From Plantago ovata (lineage: Eukaryota > Streptophyta > Magnoliopsida > Lamiales > Plantaginaceae): 64,000 bases of DNA. Within the stretch, counting starts at the first letter, position 1, and each line of letters opens with the position of its first letter. The DNA lies in the NCBI GenBank assembly GCA_028274465.1, contig CM051456.1, positions 65,582,753 to 65,646,752 of the forward strand, in the 5' to 3' direction. Under the pieces are notes generated by a model that did not search any database, was not told the DNA's origin, and saw only the letters and a list, made by a program, of their open reading frames with translations. This document shows positions 1 to 13,423 of the stretch, in pieces. The translations under genes and the position numbers were made by a program.

Positions 1-3000
1 CTTGGGATTGTATCTTCTATCTACTCAAAGCAATAGAAAGTGGATGAATGATTCAATAAACTTCTAATGTAGTTTGTAAGGGCAATGGAAATGTTAGTTT
101 CAATGGATTCTTTAACTTCCTACTTAAGAAAGTAAGGGATCTTCTTATTCGATTGTGGATAGAACTCTAGTAGTTTTAGTTAACTCTCTCCTATGTATGC
201 GGAAATTGATATCATATTGGAACACTCTAAATCGCAATCTAACTAATCTAGTGATCTAGTTGTTGTTCTAAACAAAGGGAAGACATACAACTCATTCGTG
301 ACTTGGGATTGTATCTTTCCTCTACTCTAAGCAATAGAAAGTGGATGAATGACTCAATAAACTTCTAATCTAGTTTGTAAGGGCAATGGAAATGTTAGTT
401 TCAATGGATTCTTTAACTTCCTACTTAAGAAAGTAAGGGATCTTCTTATTCGATTGTGGATAGAACTCTAGTAGTTTTAGTTAACTCTCTCCGATGTATG
501 CGGAAAGGGATATCCTAATGGAACACTATAAATAGTAATCTAAATAAGCTAATGATCTAGTTGTTGTTTAACCAAAGGGAAGACATACAACTCATTCGTT
601 ACTTGGGATTGTATCTTTCCTCTACTCAAAGCAATAGAAAGTGGATGATTGTCTCAATAAACTTCTAATCTAGTTTGTAAGGGCAGTGGAAATGTTAGTT
701 TCAATGGATTCTTTAACTTCCTACTTAAGAAAGTAAGGGATCTTCTTATTCGATTGTGGAAAGAACTCTAGTAGTTGTAGTTAGCTCTCTCCTATTTATG
801 CGGCAATTGATATCATAATGGAACATTCTAAATCGCAATCTAACTAATCTAGTGATCTAGTTGTTGTTCTAAACAATGGGAAGACATACAACTCATTCGT
901 TACTTGGGATTGTATCTTTCCTCTACTCAAGCAAAAGAAAGTGGATGAATGACTCAATAAACTTCTAATCTAGTTTGTAAGGTCAATGGAAATGTTAGTT
1001 TCAATGGACTCTTTAACTTCCTACTTTAGAAATTAAGGGAGCTTCTTATTCGATTGTGTATAGAATACTAATTGTTGTTGTTAGCTCTCTCCTATATATG
1101 CAGAAAGGGATATCGTAATGGAACACTCTAAATAGTAATCTAACTAATCTAGTGATCTAGTTGTCGTTCTAAACAAAGGGAAGACATACAACTCATCGTT
1201 ATTTGGGATTGTATCTTTCATCTAAATGACTCAATAAACTACTAACCTAGTTTTTAAAGGCAATGGAAATGTTAGTTTCAGTGGACTCTTTAACTTTCTC
1301 CTTAAGGAAGTAAGGGAATTGTTTATGCGATTGTGTATAGAATACTAATAGTTGTAGTTAGCTCTCTCCTATATATGCGGCAAGGGATATCATAATGGAA
1401 CACTGTAACTAGTAATCTAACTAATCTAGTGATCTAGTTGTTGTTCTAAACAAAGAGAAGACATACAACTCATTCGTTACTTGGGATTTTATGTTTCATC
1501 TACTCAAAGAATAGAAAGTCGATGAATGACTCAATAAACTTCTAATCTAGTTTGTAAGGGAAATGAAAATATTAGTTTCAGTGGACTCTTTCACCTCCTT
1601 CTTAACAAAGTAAGGGAGCTTCTTATTCGATTGTGGATAGAACTCTAGTAGTTGTAGTTAGCTCTCTCCTATGTATCCGGAAATGGATCTCATAATGGAA
1701 CACTCTAAATCGCAATCTAACTAATCTAGAGATCTAGTTGTTGTTTTACACAAAGGGAAGACATACAACTCATTCGTTACTTGGGATTGTATCTTCTATC
1801 TACTCAAAGCAATAGAAGGTGGATGAATGATTCAATAAACTTCTAATCTAGTTTGTAAGGGCAATGGAAATGTTAGTTTCAATGGACTATTTAACTTCCT
1901 ACTTAAGAAATTAAGGGAGCTTGTTATTCGATTGTGGATAGAACTCTAGTAGTTGTAGTTAGCTCTCTCCTATGTATGTGGAAAGAGATATCGTAATGGA
2001 AAACTCTAAATAATAATCTAACTAATCTAGTGATCTAGTTGTCGTTCTAAACAAAGGGAAGACATACAACTCATCGTTATTTGGGATTGTATCTTTCATC
2101 TACTCAAAGCAATAGAAAGTTGATAAATGACTCAATAACCTACTAATCTTGTTTTTAAAGGCAATGCAAAGGTTAGTTTCAGTGGACTCTTTAACTTTCT
2201 CCTTAAGGAAGTAAGGGAAGTTTTATTCGATTGTGTATAGAATACTAATAGTTGTGGTTAGCTCTCTCCTATATATGCGGAAAGGGATATCATAATGGAA
2301 CACTGTAACTAGTAATCTAACTAATCTAGTGATCTAGTTGTTGTTCTAAACAAAGAGAAGACATACAACTCATTCGTTACTTGGGATTTTATGTTTCATC
2401 TACTCAAAGAAATAGAACGTCGATGAATGACTCAATAAACTTCTAATCTAGTTTGTAAGGGAAATGAAAATATTAGTTTCAGTGGACTCTTTCACCTCCT
2501 TCTTAACAAAGTAAGGGAGCTTCTTATTCGATTGTGGATAGAACTCTAGTAGTTGTAGTTAGCTCTCTCCTATGTATGCGGAAATGGATCTCATAATGGA
2601 ACACTCTAAATCGCAATCTAACTAATCTAGAGATCTAGTTGTTGTTTTACACAAAGGGAAGACATACAACTCATTCGTTACTTGGGATTGTATCTTCTAT
2701 CTACTCAAAGCAATAGAAAGTGGATGAATGATTCAATAAACTTCTAATCTAGTTTGTAAGGGCAATGGAAATGTTAGTTTCAATGGACTATTTAACTTCC
2801 TACTTAAGAAATTAAGGGAGCTTGTTATTCGATTGTGGATAGAACTCTAGTAGTTGTAGTTAGCTCTCTGCTATGTATGCGGAATGAGATATCGTAATGG
2901 AAAACTCTAAATAATAATCTAACTAATCTAGTGATCTAGTTGTCGTTCTAAACAAAGGGAAGACATACAACTCATCGTTATTTGGGATTGTATCTTTCAT

Positions 3001-3884
3001 CTACTCAAAGCAATAGAAAGTTGATAAATGACTCAATAAACTACTAATCTTGTTTTTAAAGGCAATGCAAAGGTTAGTTTCAGTGGACTCTTTAACTTTC
3101 TCCTTAAGGAAGTAAGGGAAGTTTTATTCGATTGTGTATAGAATACTAATAGTTGTGGTTAGCTCTCTCCTATATATGCGGAAAGGGATATCATAATGGA
3201 ACACTCTAACTAGTAATCTAACTTATCTAGTAATCTAGTTGTTGTTCTAAACAAAGAGAAGACATCCAACTCATTCGTTACTTGGGATTTTATCTTTCAT
3301 CTACTCAAAGAAATAGAAAGTGGATGAATGACTCAATAAACTTCTAATCTAGTTTGTAAGGGAAATGGAAATGTTAGTTTAAATGGACCCTTAAGAAAGT
3401 AAGGGATCTTCTTATTCGATTGTGGACAGAACTCTAGTAGTTTTAGTTAACTCTCTCCTATGTATGCGGAAAGGGATTTCCTAATGGAACACTACAAATA
3501 GTAATCTATAATCTAATGATCTAGTTGTTGTTTAAACAAAGGGAAGACATACAATTCATTTGTTACTTGGGATTGTATCTTTCATGTACTCAAAGCAGTA
3601 GAAAGTAGATGAGTGACTCAATAAACTTCTAATCTAGTTTGTAAGGTCAATGGAAATGTTAGTTTCAATGGACTCTTTAACTTCCTACTTAAGAAAGTAA
3701 GGGAGCTTCTTATTCGATTGTGTATAGAATACAAATTGTTGTTGTTAGCTCTCTCCTATATATGCGGAAAGGGATATCGTAATGGAACACTCTAAATAGT
3801 AATCTAACTAATCTAGTGTTCTAGTTGTCGTTCTAAACAAAGGGAAGACATACAACTCATCGTTATTTGGGATTGTATCTTTCA

Positions 3885-6800
3885 TCTAGGATGAATGACT
3901 CAATAAACTTCTAATCTAGTTTGTAAGGGCAATGGAAATGTTAGTTTCAATGGATTCTTTAACTTCCTACTTAAGAAAGTAAGGGATCTTCTTATTCGAT
4001 TGTGGATAGAATTCTAGTAGTTTTAGTTAACTCTCTCCTATGTATGCGGAAATGGATATCATAATTGAACACTCTAAATCGCAGTCTAACGAATCTAGTG
4101 ATCTAGTTGTTGTTCTAAACCAAGAGAAGACATACAACTCATTCGTTACTTGGGATTGTATCTTTCCTATACTCAAGCAATAGAAAGTGGATGAATGACT
4201 CAATAAAATTCTAATCTAGTTTGTAAGGGCAATGGAAATGTTAGTTTCAATGGATTCTTTAACTTCCTACTTAAGAAAGTAAGGGATCTTCTTATTCGAT
4301 TGTGGAAAGAACTCTAGTAGTTGTAGTTAGCTCTCTCCTATGTATGCGGCAATTGATATCATAATGGAACATTCTAAATCGCAATCTAACTAATCTAGTG
4401 ATCTAGTTGTTGTTCTAAACAATGGGAAGACATACAACTCATTCGTTACTTGGGATTGTATCTTTCCTCTACTCAAGCAAAAGAAAGTGGATGAATGACA
4501 CAATAAACTTCTAATCTAGTTTGTAAGGTCAATGGAAATGTTAGTTTCAATGGACTCTTTAACTTCCTTCTTAAGAAATTAAGGGAGCTTCTTATTCGAT
4601 TGTGTATAGAATACTAATTGTTGTTGTTAGCTCTCTCCTATATATGCAGAAAGGGATATCGTAATGGAACACTCTAAATAGTAATCTAACTAATCTAGTG
4701 ATCTAGTTGTCGTTCTAAACAAAGGGAAGACATACAACTCATCGTTATTTGAGATTGTATCTTTCATCTACTCAAAGCAATAGAAAGTGGATAAATGACT
4801 CAATAAACTACTAACCTAGTTTTTAAAGGCAATGGAAATGTTAGTTTCAGTGGACTCTTTAACTTTCTCCTTAAGGAAGTAAGGGAATTTTTTATGCGAT
4901 TGTGTATAGAATACTAATAGTTGTAGTTAGCTCTCTCCTATATATGCGGCAAGGGATATCATAATGGAACACTGTAACTAGTAATCTAACTAATCTAGTG
5001 ATCTAGTTGTTGTTCTAAACAAAGAGAAGACATACAACTCATTCGTTACTTGGGATTTTATGTTTCATCTACTCAAAGAAATAGAAAGTCGATGAATGAC
5101 TCAATAAACTTCTAATCTAGTTTGTAAGGGAAATGAAAATATTAGTTTCAGTGGACTCTTTCACCTCCTTCTTAACAAAGAAAGGGAGCTTCTTATTCGA
5201 TTGTGGATAGAACTCTAGTAGTTGTAGTTAGCTCTCTCCTATGTATGCGGAAATGGATCTCATAATGGAACACTCTAAATCGCAATCTAACTAATCTAGT
5301 GATCTAGTTGTTGTTTTACACAAAGGGAAGACATACAACTCATTCGTTACTTGGGATTGTATCTTCTTTCAACTCAAAGCAATAGAAAGTGGATGAATGA
5401 TTCAATAAACTTCTAATCTAATTTGTAAGGGCAATGGAAATGTTAGTTTCAAAGGACTATTTAACTTCCTACTTAAGAAATTAAGGGAGCTTGTTATTCT
5501 ATTGTGGATAGAACTCTAGTAGTTGTAGTTAGCTCTCTCCTATGTATGCGGAAAGAGATATCGTAATGGAAAACTCTAAATAATAATCTAACTAATCTAG
5601 TGATCTAGTTGTCGTTCTAAACAAAGGGAAGACATACAACTCATCGTTATTTGGGATTGTATCTTTCATCTACTCAAAGCAATAGAAAGTTGATAAATGA
5701 CTCAATAAACTACTAATCTTGTTTTTAATGGCAATGCAAAGGTTAGTTTTAGTGGACTCTTTAACTTTCTCCTTAAGGAAGTAAGGGAAGTTTTATTCGA
5801 TTGTGTATAGAATACTAATAGTTGTAGTTAGCTCTCTCCTATATATGCGGAAAGGGATATCATAATGGAACACTCTAACTAGTAATCTAACTAATCTAGT
5901 AATCTAGTTGTTGTTCTAAACAAGGAGAAGACATACAACTCATTCGTTACTTGGGATTTTATCTTTCATCTACTCAAAGAAATAGAAAGTGGATGAATGA
6001 CTCAATAAACTTCTAATCTAGTTTGTAAGGGAAATGGAAATGTTAGTTTAAATGGACTCTTTCACTTCCTTCTTAAGAAAGTAAGGGATCTTCTTATTCG
6101 ATTGTGGACAGAACTCTAGTAGTTTTAGTTAACTCTCTCCTATGTATGCGGAAAGGGATATCCTAATGGAACACTATAAATAGTAATCTATAATCTAATG
6201 ATCTAGTTGTTGTTTAAACAAAGGGAAGACATACAATTCATTTGTTACTTGGGATTGTATCTTTCATGTACTCAAAGCAGTAGAAAGTAGATGAGTGACT
6301 CAATAAACTTCTAATCTAGTTTGTAAGGTCAATGGAAATGTTAGTTTCAATGGACTCTTTAACTTCCTACTTAAGAAAGTAAGGGAGCTTCTTATTCGAT
6401 TGTGTATAGAATACAAATTGTTGTTGTTAGCTCTCTCCTATATATGCGGAAAGGGATATCGTAATGGAACACTCTAAATAGTAATCTAACTAATCTAGTG
6501 TTCTAGTTGTCGTTCTAAACAAAGGGAAGACATACAACTCATCGTTATTTGGGATTGTATCTTTCATCTAGGATGAATGACTCAATAAACTTCTAATCTA
6601 GTTTGTAAGGGCAATGGAAATGTTAGTTTCAATGGATTCTTTAACTTCCTACTTAAGAAAGTAAGGGATCTTCTTATTCGATTGTGGATAGAATTCTAGT
6701 AGTTTTAGTTAACTCTCTCCTATGTATGCGGAAATTGATATCATAATGGAACACTATAAATCGCAATCTAACTAATCTAGTGATCTAGTTGTTGTTCTAA

Positions 6801-9800
6801 ACAAAGGGAAGACATACAACTCATTCGTTAGTTGGGATTGTATCTTTCCTCTACTCAAAGTAATAGAAAGTGGATGAATGACTCAATAAACTTCTAATCT
6901 AGTTTGTAAGGGCAATGGGAATGTTAGTTTCAATGGATTGTTTAACTTCCTACTTAAGAAAGTAAGGGATCTTCTTATTCGATTGTGGATAGAACTCTAG
7001 TAGTTGTAGTTAGCTCTCTCCTATGTATGCGGAAATTGATATCATAATGGAACACTCTAAATCGCAATCTAAGTAATCTAGTGATCTAGTTGTTGTTCTA
7101 AACAAAGGGAAGACATACAACTCATTCGTGACTTGGGATTGTATCTTTCCTCTACTCTAAGCAATAGAAAGTGGATGAATGACTCAATAAACTTCTAATC
7201 TAGTTTGTAAGGGCAATGGAAATGTTAGTTTCAATGGATTCTTTAACTTCCCACTTAAGAAAGTAAGGGATCTTCTTATTCGATTGTGGATAGAATTCTA
7301 GTAGTTTTAGTTAACTCTCTCCTATGTATGCGGAAATGGATATCATAATGGAACACTCTAAATCGCAGTCTAACGAATCTAGTGATCTAGTTGTTGTTCT
7401 AAACAATGAGAAGACATACAACTCATTCGTTACTTGGGATTGTATCTTTCCTCTACTCAAGCAATAGAAAGTGGATGAATGACTCAATAAACTTCTAATC
7501 TAGTTTGTAAGGGCAATGGAAATGTTAGTTTCAATGGATTCTTTAACTTCCTACTTAAGAAACTAAGGGATCTTCTTATTCGATTGTGGAAAGAACTCTA
7601 GTAGTTGTAGTTAGCTCTCTCCTATGTATGCGGCAATTGATATCATAATGGAACATTCTAAATCGCAATCTAACTAATCTAGTGATCTAGTTGTTGTTCT
7701 AAACAATGGGAAGACATACAACTCATTCGTTACTTGGGATTGTATCTTTCCTCTACTCAAGCAAAAGAAAGTGGATGAATGACTCAATAAACTTCTAATC
7801 TAGTTTGTAAGGTCAATGGAAATGTTAGTTTCAATGGACTCTTTAACTTCCTTCTTAAGAAATTAAGGGAGCTTCTTATTCGATTGTGCATAGAATACTA
7901 ATTGTTGTTGTTAGCTCTCTCCTATATATGCAGAAAGGGATATCGTAATGGAACACTCTAAATAGTAATCTAACTAATCTAGTGATCTAGTTGTCGTTCT
8001 AAACAAAGGGAAGACATACAACTCATCGTTATTAGGGATTGTATATTTCATCTACTCAAAGAAATAGAAAGTGGATAAATGACTCAATAAACTACTAACC
8101 TTGTTTTTAAAGGCAATGGAAATGTTAGTTTCAGTGGACTCTTTAACTTTCTCCTTAAGGAAGTAAGGGAATTTTTTATGCGATTGTGTATAGAATACTA
8201 ATAGTTGTAGTTAGCTCTCTCCTATATATGCGGCAAGGGATATCATAATGGAACACTGTAACTAGTAATCTAACTAATCTAGTGATCTAGTTGTTGTTCT
8301 AAACAAAGAGAAGACATACAACTCATTCGTTACTTGGGATTTTATGTTTCATCTACTCAAAGAAATAGAAAGTCGATGAATGACTCAATAAACTTCTAAT
8401 CTAGTTTGTAAGGGAAATGAAAATATTAGTTTCAGTGGACTCTTTCACCTCCTTCTTAACAAAGAAAGGGAGCTTCTTATTCGATTGTGGATAGAACTCT
8501 AGTAGTTGTAGTTAGCTCTCTCCTATGTATGCGGAAATGGATCTCATAATGGAACACTCTAAATCGCAATCTAACTAATCTAGTGATCTAGTTGTTGTTT
8601 TACACAAAGGGAAGACATACAACTCATTCGTTACTTGGGATTGTATCTTCTATCTACTCAAAGCAATAGAAAGTGGATGAATGATTCAATAAACTTCTAA
8701 TCTAGTTTTTAAGGGCAATGGAAATGTTAGTTTCAATGGACTATTTAACTTCCTACTTAAGAAATTAAGGGAGCTTGTTATTCGATTGTGGATAGAACTC
8801 TAGTAGTTGTAGTTAGCTCTCTCCTATGTATGCGGAAAGAGATATCGTAATGGAAAACTCTAAATAATAATCTAACTAATCTAGTGATCTAGTTGTCGTT
8901 CTAAAAAAAGGGAAGACATACAACTCATCGTTATTTGGGATTGTATCTTTCATCTACTCAAAGCAATAGAAAGTTGATAAATGACTCAATAAACTACTAA
9001 TCTTGTTTTTAAAGGCAATGCAAAGGTTAGTTTCAGTGGACTCTTTAACTTTCTCCTTAAGGAAGTAAGGGAAGTTTTATTCGATTGTGTATAGAATACT
9101 ATTTGTTATTGTTAGCTCTCTCCTACATAAGCGGAAAGGGATATCGTAATGGAACACTCTAAATAGTAATCTAACTAATCTAGTGATCTAGTTGTCGTTC
9201 TAAACAAAGGGAAGACATACAACTAATCGTTATTTGGGATTGTATCTTTCATCTACTCAAAGAAATAGAAAGTGGATGAATGACTCAATAAACTTCTAAT
9301 CTAGTTTGTAAGGGAAATGGAAATGTTAGTTTAAATGGACTCTTTCACTTCCTTCTTAAGAAAGTAAGGGATCTTCTTATTCGATTGTGGACAGAACTCT
9401 AGTAGTTTTAGTTAACTCTCTCCTATGTATGCGGAAAGGGATATCCTAATGGAACATTATAAATAGTAATCTATAATCTAATGATCTAGTTGTTGTTTAA
9501 ACAAAGGGAAGACATACAATTCATTTGTTACTTGGGATTGTATCTTTCATGTACTCAAAGCAGTAGAAAGTAGATGAGTGACTCAATAAACTTCTAATCT
9601 AGTTTGTAAGGTCAATGGAAATGTTAGTTTCAATGGACTATTTAACTTCCTACTTAAGAAAGTAACGGAGCTTCTTATTCGATTGTGTATAGAATACAAA
9701 TTGTTGTTGTTAGCTCTCTCCTATATATGCGGAAAGGGATATCGTAATGGAACACTCTAAATAGTAATCTAACTAATCTAGTGTTCTAGTTGTCGTTATA

Positions 9801-12800
9801 AACAAAGGGAAGATATACAACTCATCGTTATTTGGGATTGTATCTTTCATCTAGGATGAATGACTCAATAAACTTCTAATCTAGTTTGTAAGGGCAATGG
9901 AAATGTTAGTTTCAATGGATTCTTTAACTTCCTACTTAAGAAAGTAAGGGATCTTCTTATTCGATTGTGGATAGAATTCTAGTAGTTTTAGTTAACTCTC
10001 TCCTATGTATGCGGAAAGGGATATCCTAATGGAACACTATAAATAGTAATCTAAATAAGCTAATGATCTAGTTGTTGTTTAAACAATGGGAAGACATACA
10101 ACTCATTCGTTACTTGGGATTGTATCTTTCCTCTACTCAAAGAAATAGAAAGTGGATGAATGACTCAATAAACTTCAAATCTAGTTTTTAAGGGAAATGG
10201 AAATGTTAGTTTAAATGGACTCTTTCACTTCCTTCTTAGGAAAGTAAGGGATCTTCTTATTCGATTGTGGACAGAACTCTAGTAGTTTTAGTTAACTCTC
10301 CCTATGTATGCGGAAAGGGATATCCTAATGGAACACTATAAATAGTAATATAAATAATCTAATGATCTAGTTGTTGTTTAAACAAAGGGAAGACATACAA
10401 TTCATTTGTTACTTGGGATTGTATCTTTCATCTACTCAAAGCAGTAGAAAGTAGATGAATGACTCAATAAACATCTAATCTAGTTTGTATGGTCAATGGA
10501 AATGTTAGTTTCAATGGACTCTTTAACTTCCTACTTAAGAAATTAAGGGAGCTTCTTATTCGATTGTGTATAGAATACTAATTGTTGTTGTTAGCTCTCT
10601 CCTATATATGCATAAAGGGATATCGTAATGGAACACTCTAAATAGTAATCTAACTAATATAGTGATCTAGTTGTCGTTCTAAACAAAGGGAAGACATACA
10701 ACTCATCGTTATTTGGGATTGTATATTTCATCAACTCAAAGCAATAGAAAGTGGATAAATGACTCAATAAACTACTAACCTAGTTTTTAAAGGCAATGGA
10801 AATGTTAGTTTCAGTGGACTCTTTAACTTTCTCCTTAAGGAAGTAAGGGAATTTTTTATGCGATTGTGTATAGAATACTAATAGTTGTAGTTAGCTCTCT
10901 CCTATATATGCGGCAAGGGATATCATAATGGAACACTGTAACTAGTAATCTAACTAATCTAGTGATCTAGTTGTTGTTCTAAACAAAGAGAAGACATACA
11001 ACTCATTCGTTACTTGGGATTTTATGTTTCATCTACTCAAAGAAATAGAAAGTCGATGAATGACTCAATAAACTTCTAATCTAGTTTGTAAGGGAAATGA
11101 AAATATTAGTTTCAGTGGACTCTTTCACCTCCTTCTTAACAAAGAAAGGGAGCTTCTTATTCGATTGTGGATAGAACTCTAGTAGTTGTAGTTAGCTCTC
11201 TCCTATGTATACGGAAATGGATCTCATAATGGAACACTCTAAATCGCAATCTAACTAATCTAGTGATCTAGTTGTTGTTTTACACAAAGGGAAGACATAC
11301 AACTCATTCGTTACTTGGGATTGTATCTTCTATCTACTCAAAGCAATAGAAAGTGGATGAATGAATCAATAAATTTCTAATCTAGTTTGTAAGGGCAATG
11401 GAAATGTTAGTTTCAAAGGACTATTTAACTTCCTACTTAAGAAATTAAGGGAGCTTGTTATTCGATTGTGGATAGAACTCTAGTAGTTGTAGTTAGCTCT
11501 CTCCTATGTATGCGGAAAGAGATATCGTAATGGAAAACTCTAAATAATAATCTAACTAATCTAGTGATCTAGTTGTCGTTCTAAACAAAGGGAAGACATA
11601 CAACTCATCGTTATTTGGGATTGTATCTTTCATCTACTCAAAGCAATAGAAAGTTGATAAATGACTCAATAACCTACTAATCTTGTTTTTAAAGGCAATG
11701 CAAAGGTTAGTTTCAGTGGACTCTTTAACTTTCTCCTTAAGGAAGTAAGGGAAGTTTTATTCGATTGTGTATAGAATACTAATAGTTGTGGTTAGCTCTC
11801 TCCTATATATGCGGAAAGGGATATCATAATGGAACACTGTAACTAGTAATCTAACTAATCTAGTGATCTAGTTGTTGTTCTAAACAAAGAGAAGACATAA
11901 AACTCATTCGTTACTTGGGATTTTACGTTTCATCTACTCAAAGAAATAGAAAGTCGATGAATGACTCAATAAACTTCTAATCTAGTTTGTAAGGGAAATG
12001 AAAATATTAGTTTCAGTGGACTCTTTCACCTCCTTCTTAACAAAGAAAGGGAGATTCTTATTCGATTGTGGATAGAACTCTAGTAGTTGTAGTTAGCTCT
12101 CTCCTATGTATGCGGAAATGGATCTCATAATGGAACACTCTAAATCGCAATCTAACTAATCTAGAGATCTAGTTGTTGTTTTACACAAAGGGAAGACATA
12201 CAACTCATTCGTTACTTGGGATTGTATCTTCTATCTACTCAAAGCAATAGAAAGTGGATGAATGATTCAATAAACTTCTAATCTAGTTTGTAAGGGCAAT
12301 GGAAATGTTAGTTTCAATGGACTATTTAACTTCCTACTTAAAAAATTAAGGGAGCTTGTTATTCGATTGTGGATAGAACTCTAGTAGTTGTAGTTAGCTC
12401 TCTCCTATGTATGCGGAAAGAGATATCGTAATGGAAAACTCTAAATAATAATCTAACTAATCTGGTTGTCGTTCTAAACAAAGGGAAGACATACAACTCA
12501 TCGTTATTTGGGATTCTATCTTTCATCTACTCAAAGCAATAGAAAGTTGATAAATGACTCAATAAACTACTAATCTTGTTTTTAAAGGCAATGCAAAGGT
12601 TAGTTTCAGTGGACTCTTTAACTTTCTCCTTAAGGAAGTAAGGGAAGTTTTATTCGATTGTGTATAGAATACTATTTGTTGTTGTTAGCTCTCTCCTACA
12701 TAAGCGGAAAGGGATATCGTAATGGAACACTCTAAATAGTAATCTAACTAATCTAGTGATCTAGTTGTCGTTCTAAACAAAGGGAAGACATACAACTCAT

Positions 12801-13423
12801 CGTTATTTGGGATTGTATCTTTCATCTACTCAAAGAAATAGAAAGTGGATGAATGACTCAATAAACTTCTAATCTAGTTTGTAAGGGAAATGGATATGTT
12901 AGTTTAAATGGACTCTTTCACTTCCTACTTAAGAAAGTAAGGGATCTTCTTATTCGATTGTGGACAGAACTCTAGTAGTTTTAGTTCACTCTCTCCTATG
13001 TATGCGGAAAGGGATATCCTAATGGAACACTATAAATAGTAATCTATAATCTAATGATCTAGTTGTTGTTTAAACAAAGGGAAGACATACAATTCATTTG
13101 TTACTTGGGATTGTATCATTCATGTACTCAAAGCAGTAGAAAGTAGATGAGTGACTCAATAAACTTCTAATCTAGTTTGTAAGGTCAATGGAAATGTTAG
13201 TTTCAATGGACTCTTTAACTTCCTACTTAAGAAAGTAACGGAGCTTCTTATTCGATTGTGTATAGAATACAAATTGTTGTTGTTAGCTCTCTCCTATATA
13301 TGCGGAAAGGGATATCCTAATGGAACACTCTAAATAGTAATCTAACTAATCTAGTGTTCTAGTTGTCGTTATAAACAAAGGGAAGACATACAACTCATCG
13401 TTATTTGGGATTGTATCTTTCAT
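3885..13423. repeat. higher-order satellite blocks marked by a deletion monomer
   Basis: A monomer with an internal deletion of about 22 bp, giving the junction tcatctaggatgaatgac, recurs at 3885, 6567, 9850 and 13423. The spacings are 2682, 3283 and 3573 bp, or about 9, 11 and 12 monomers. The flanking monomer order is largely the same in each block, for example a preceding monomer with gtgttctagttgtcg. This shows amplification of multimers that then gained or lost monomers. Confidence 0.8.
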
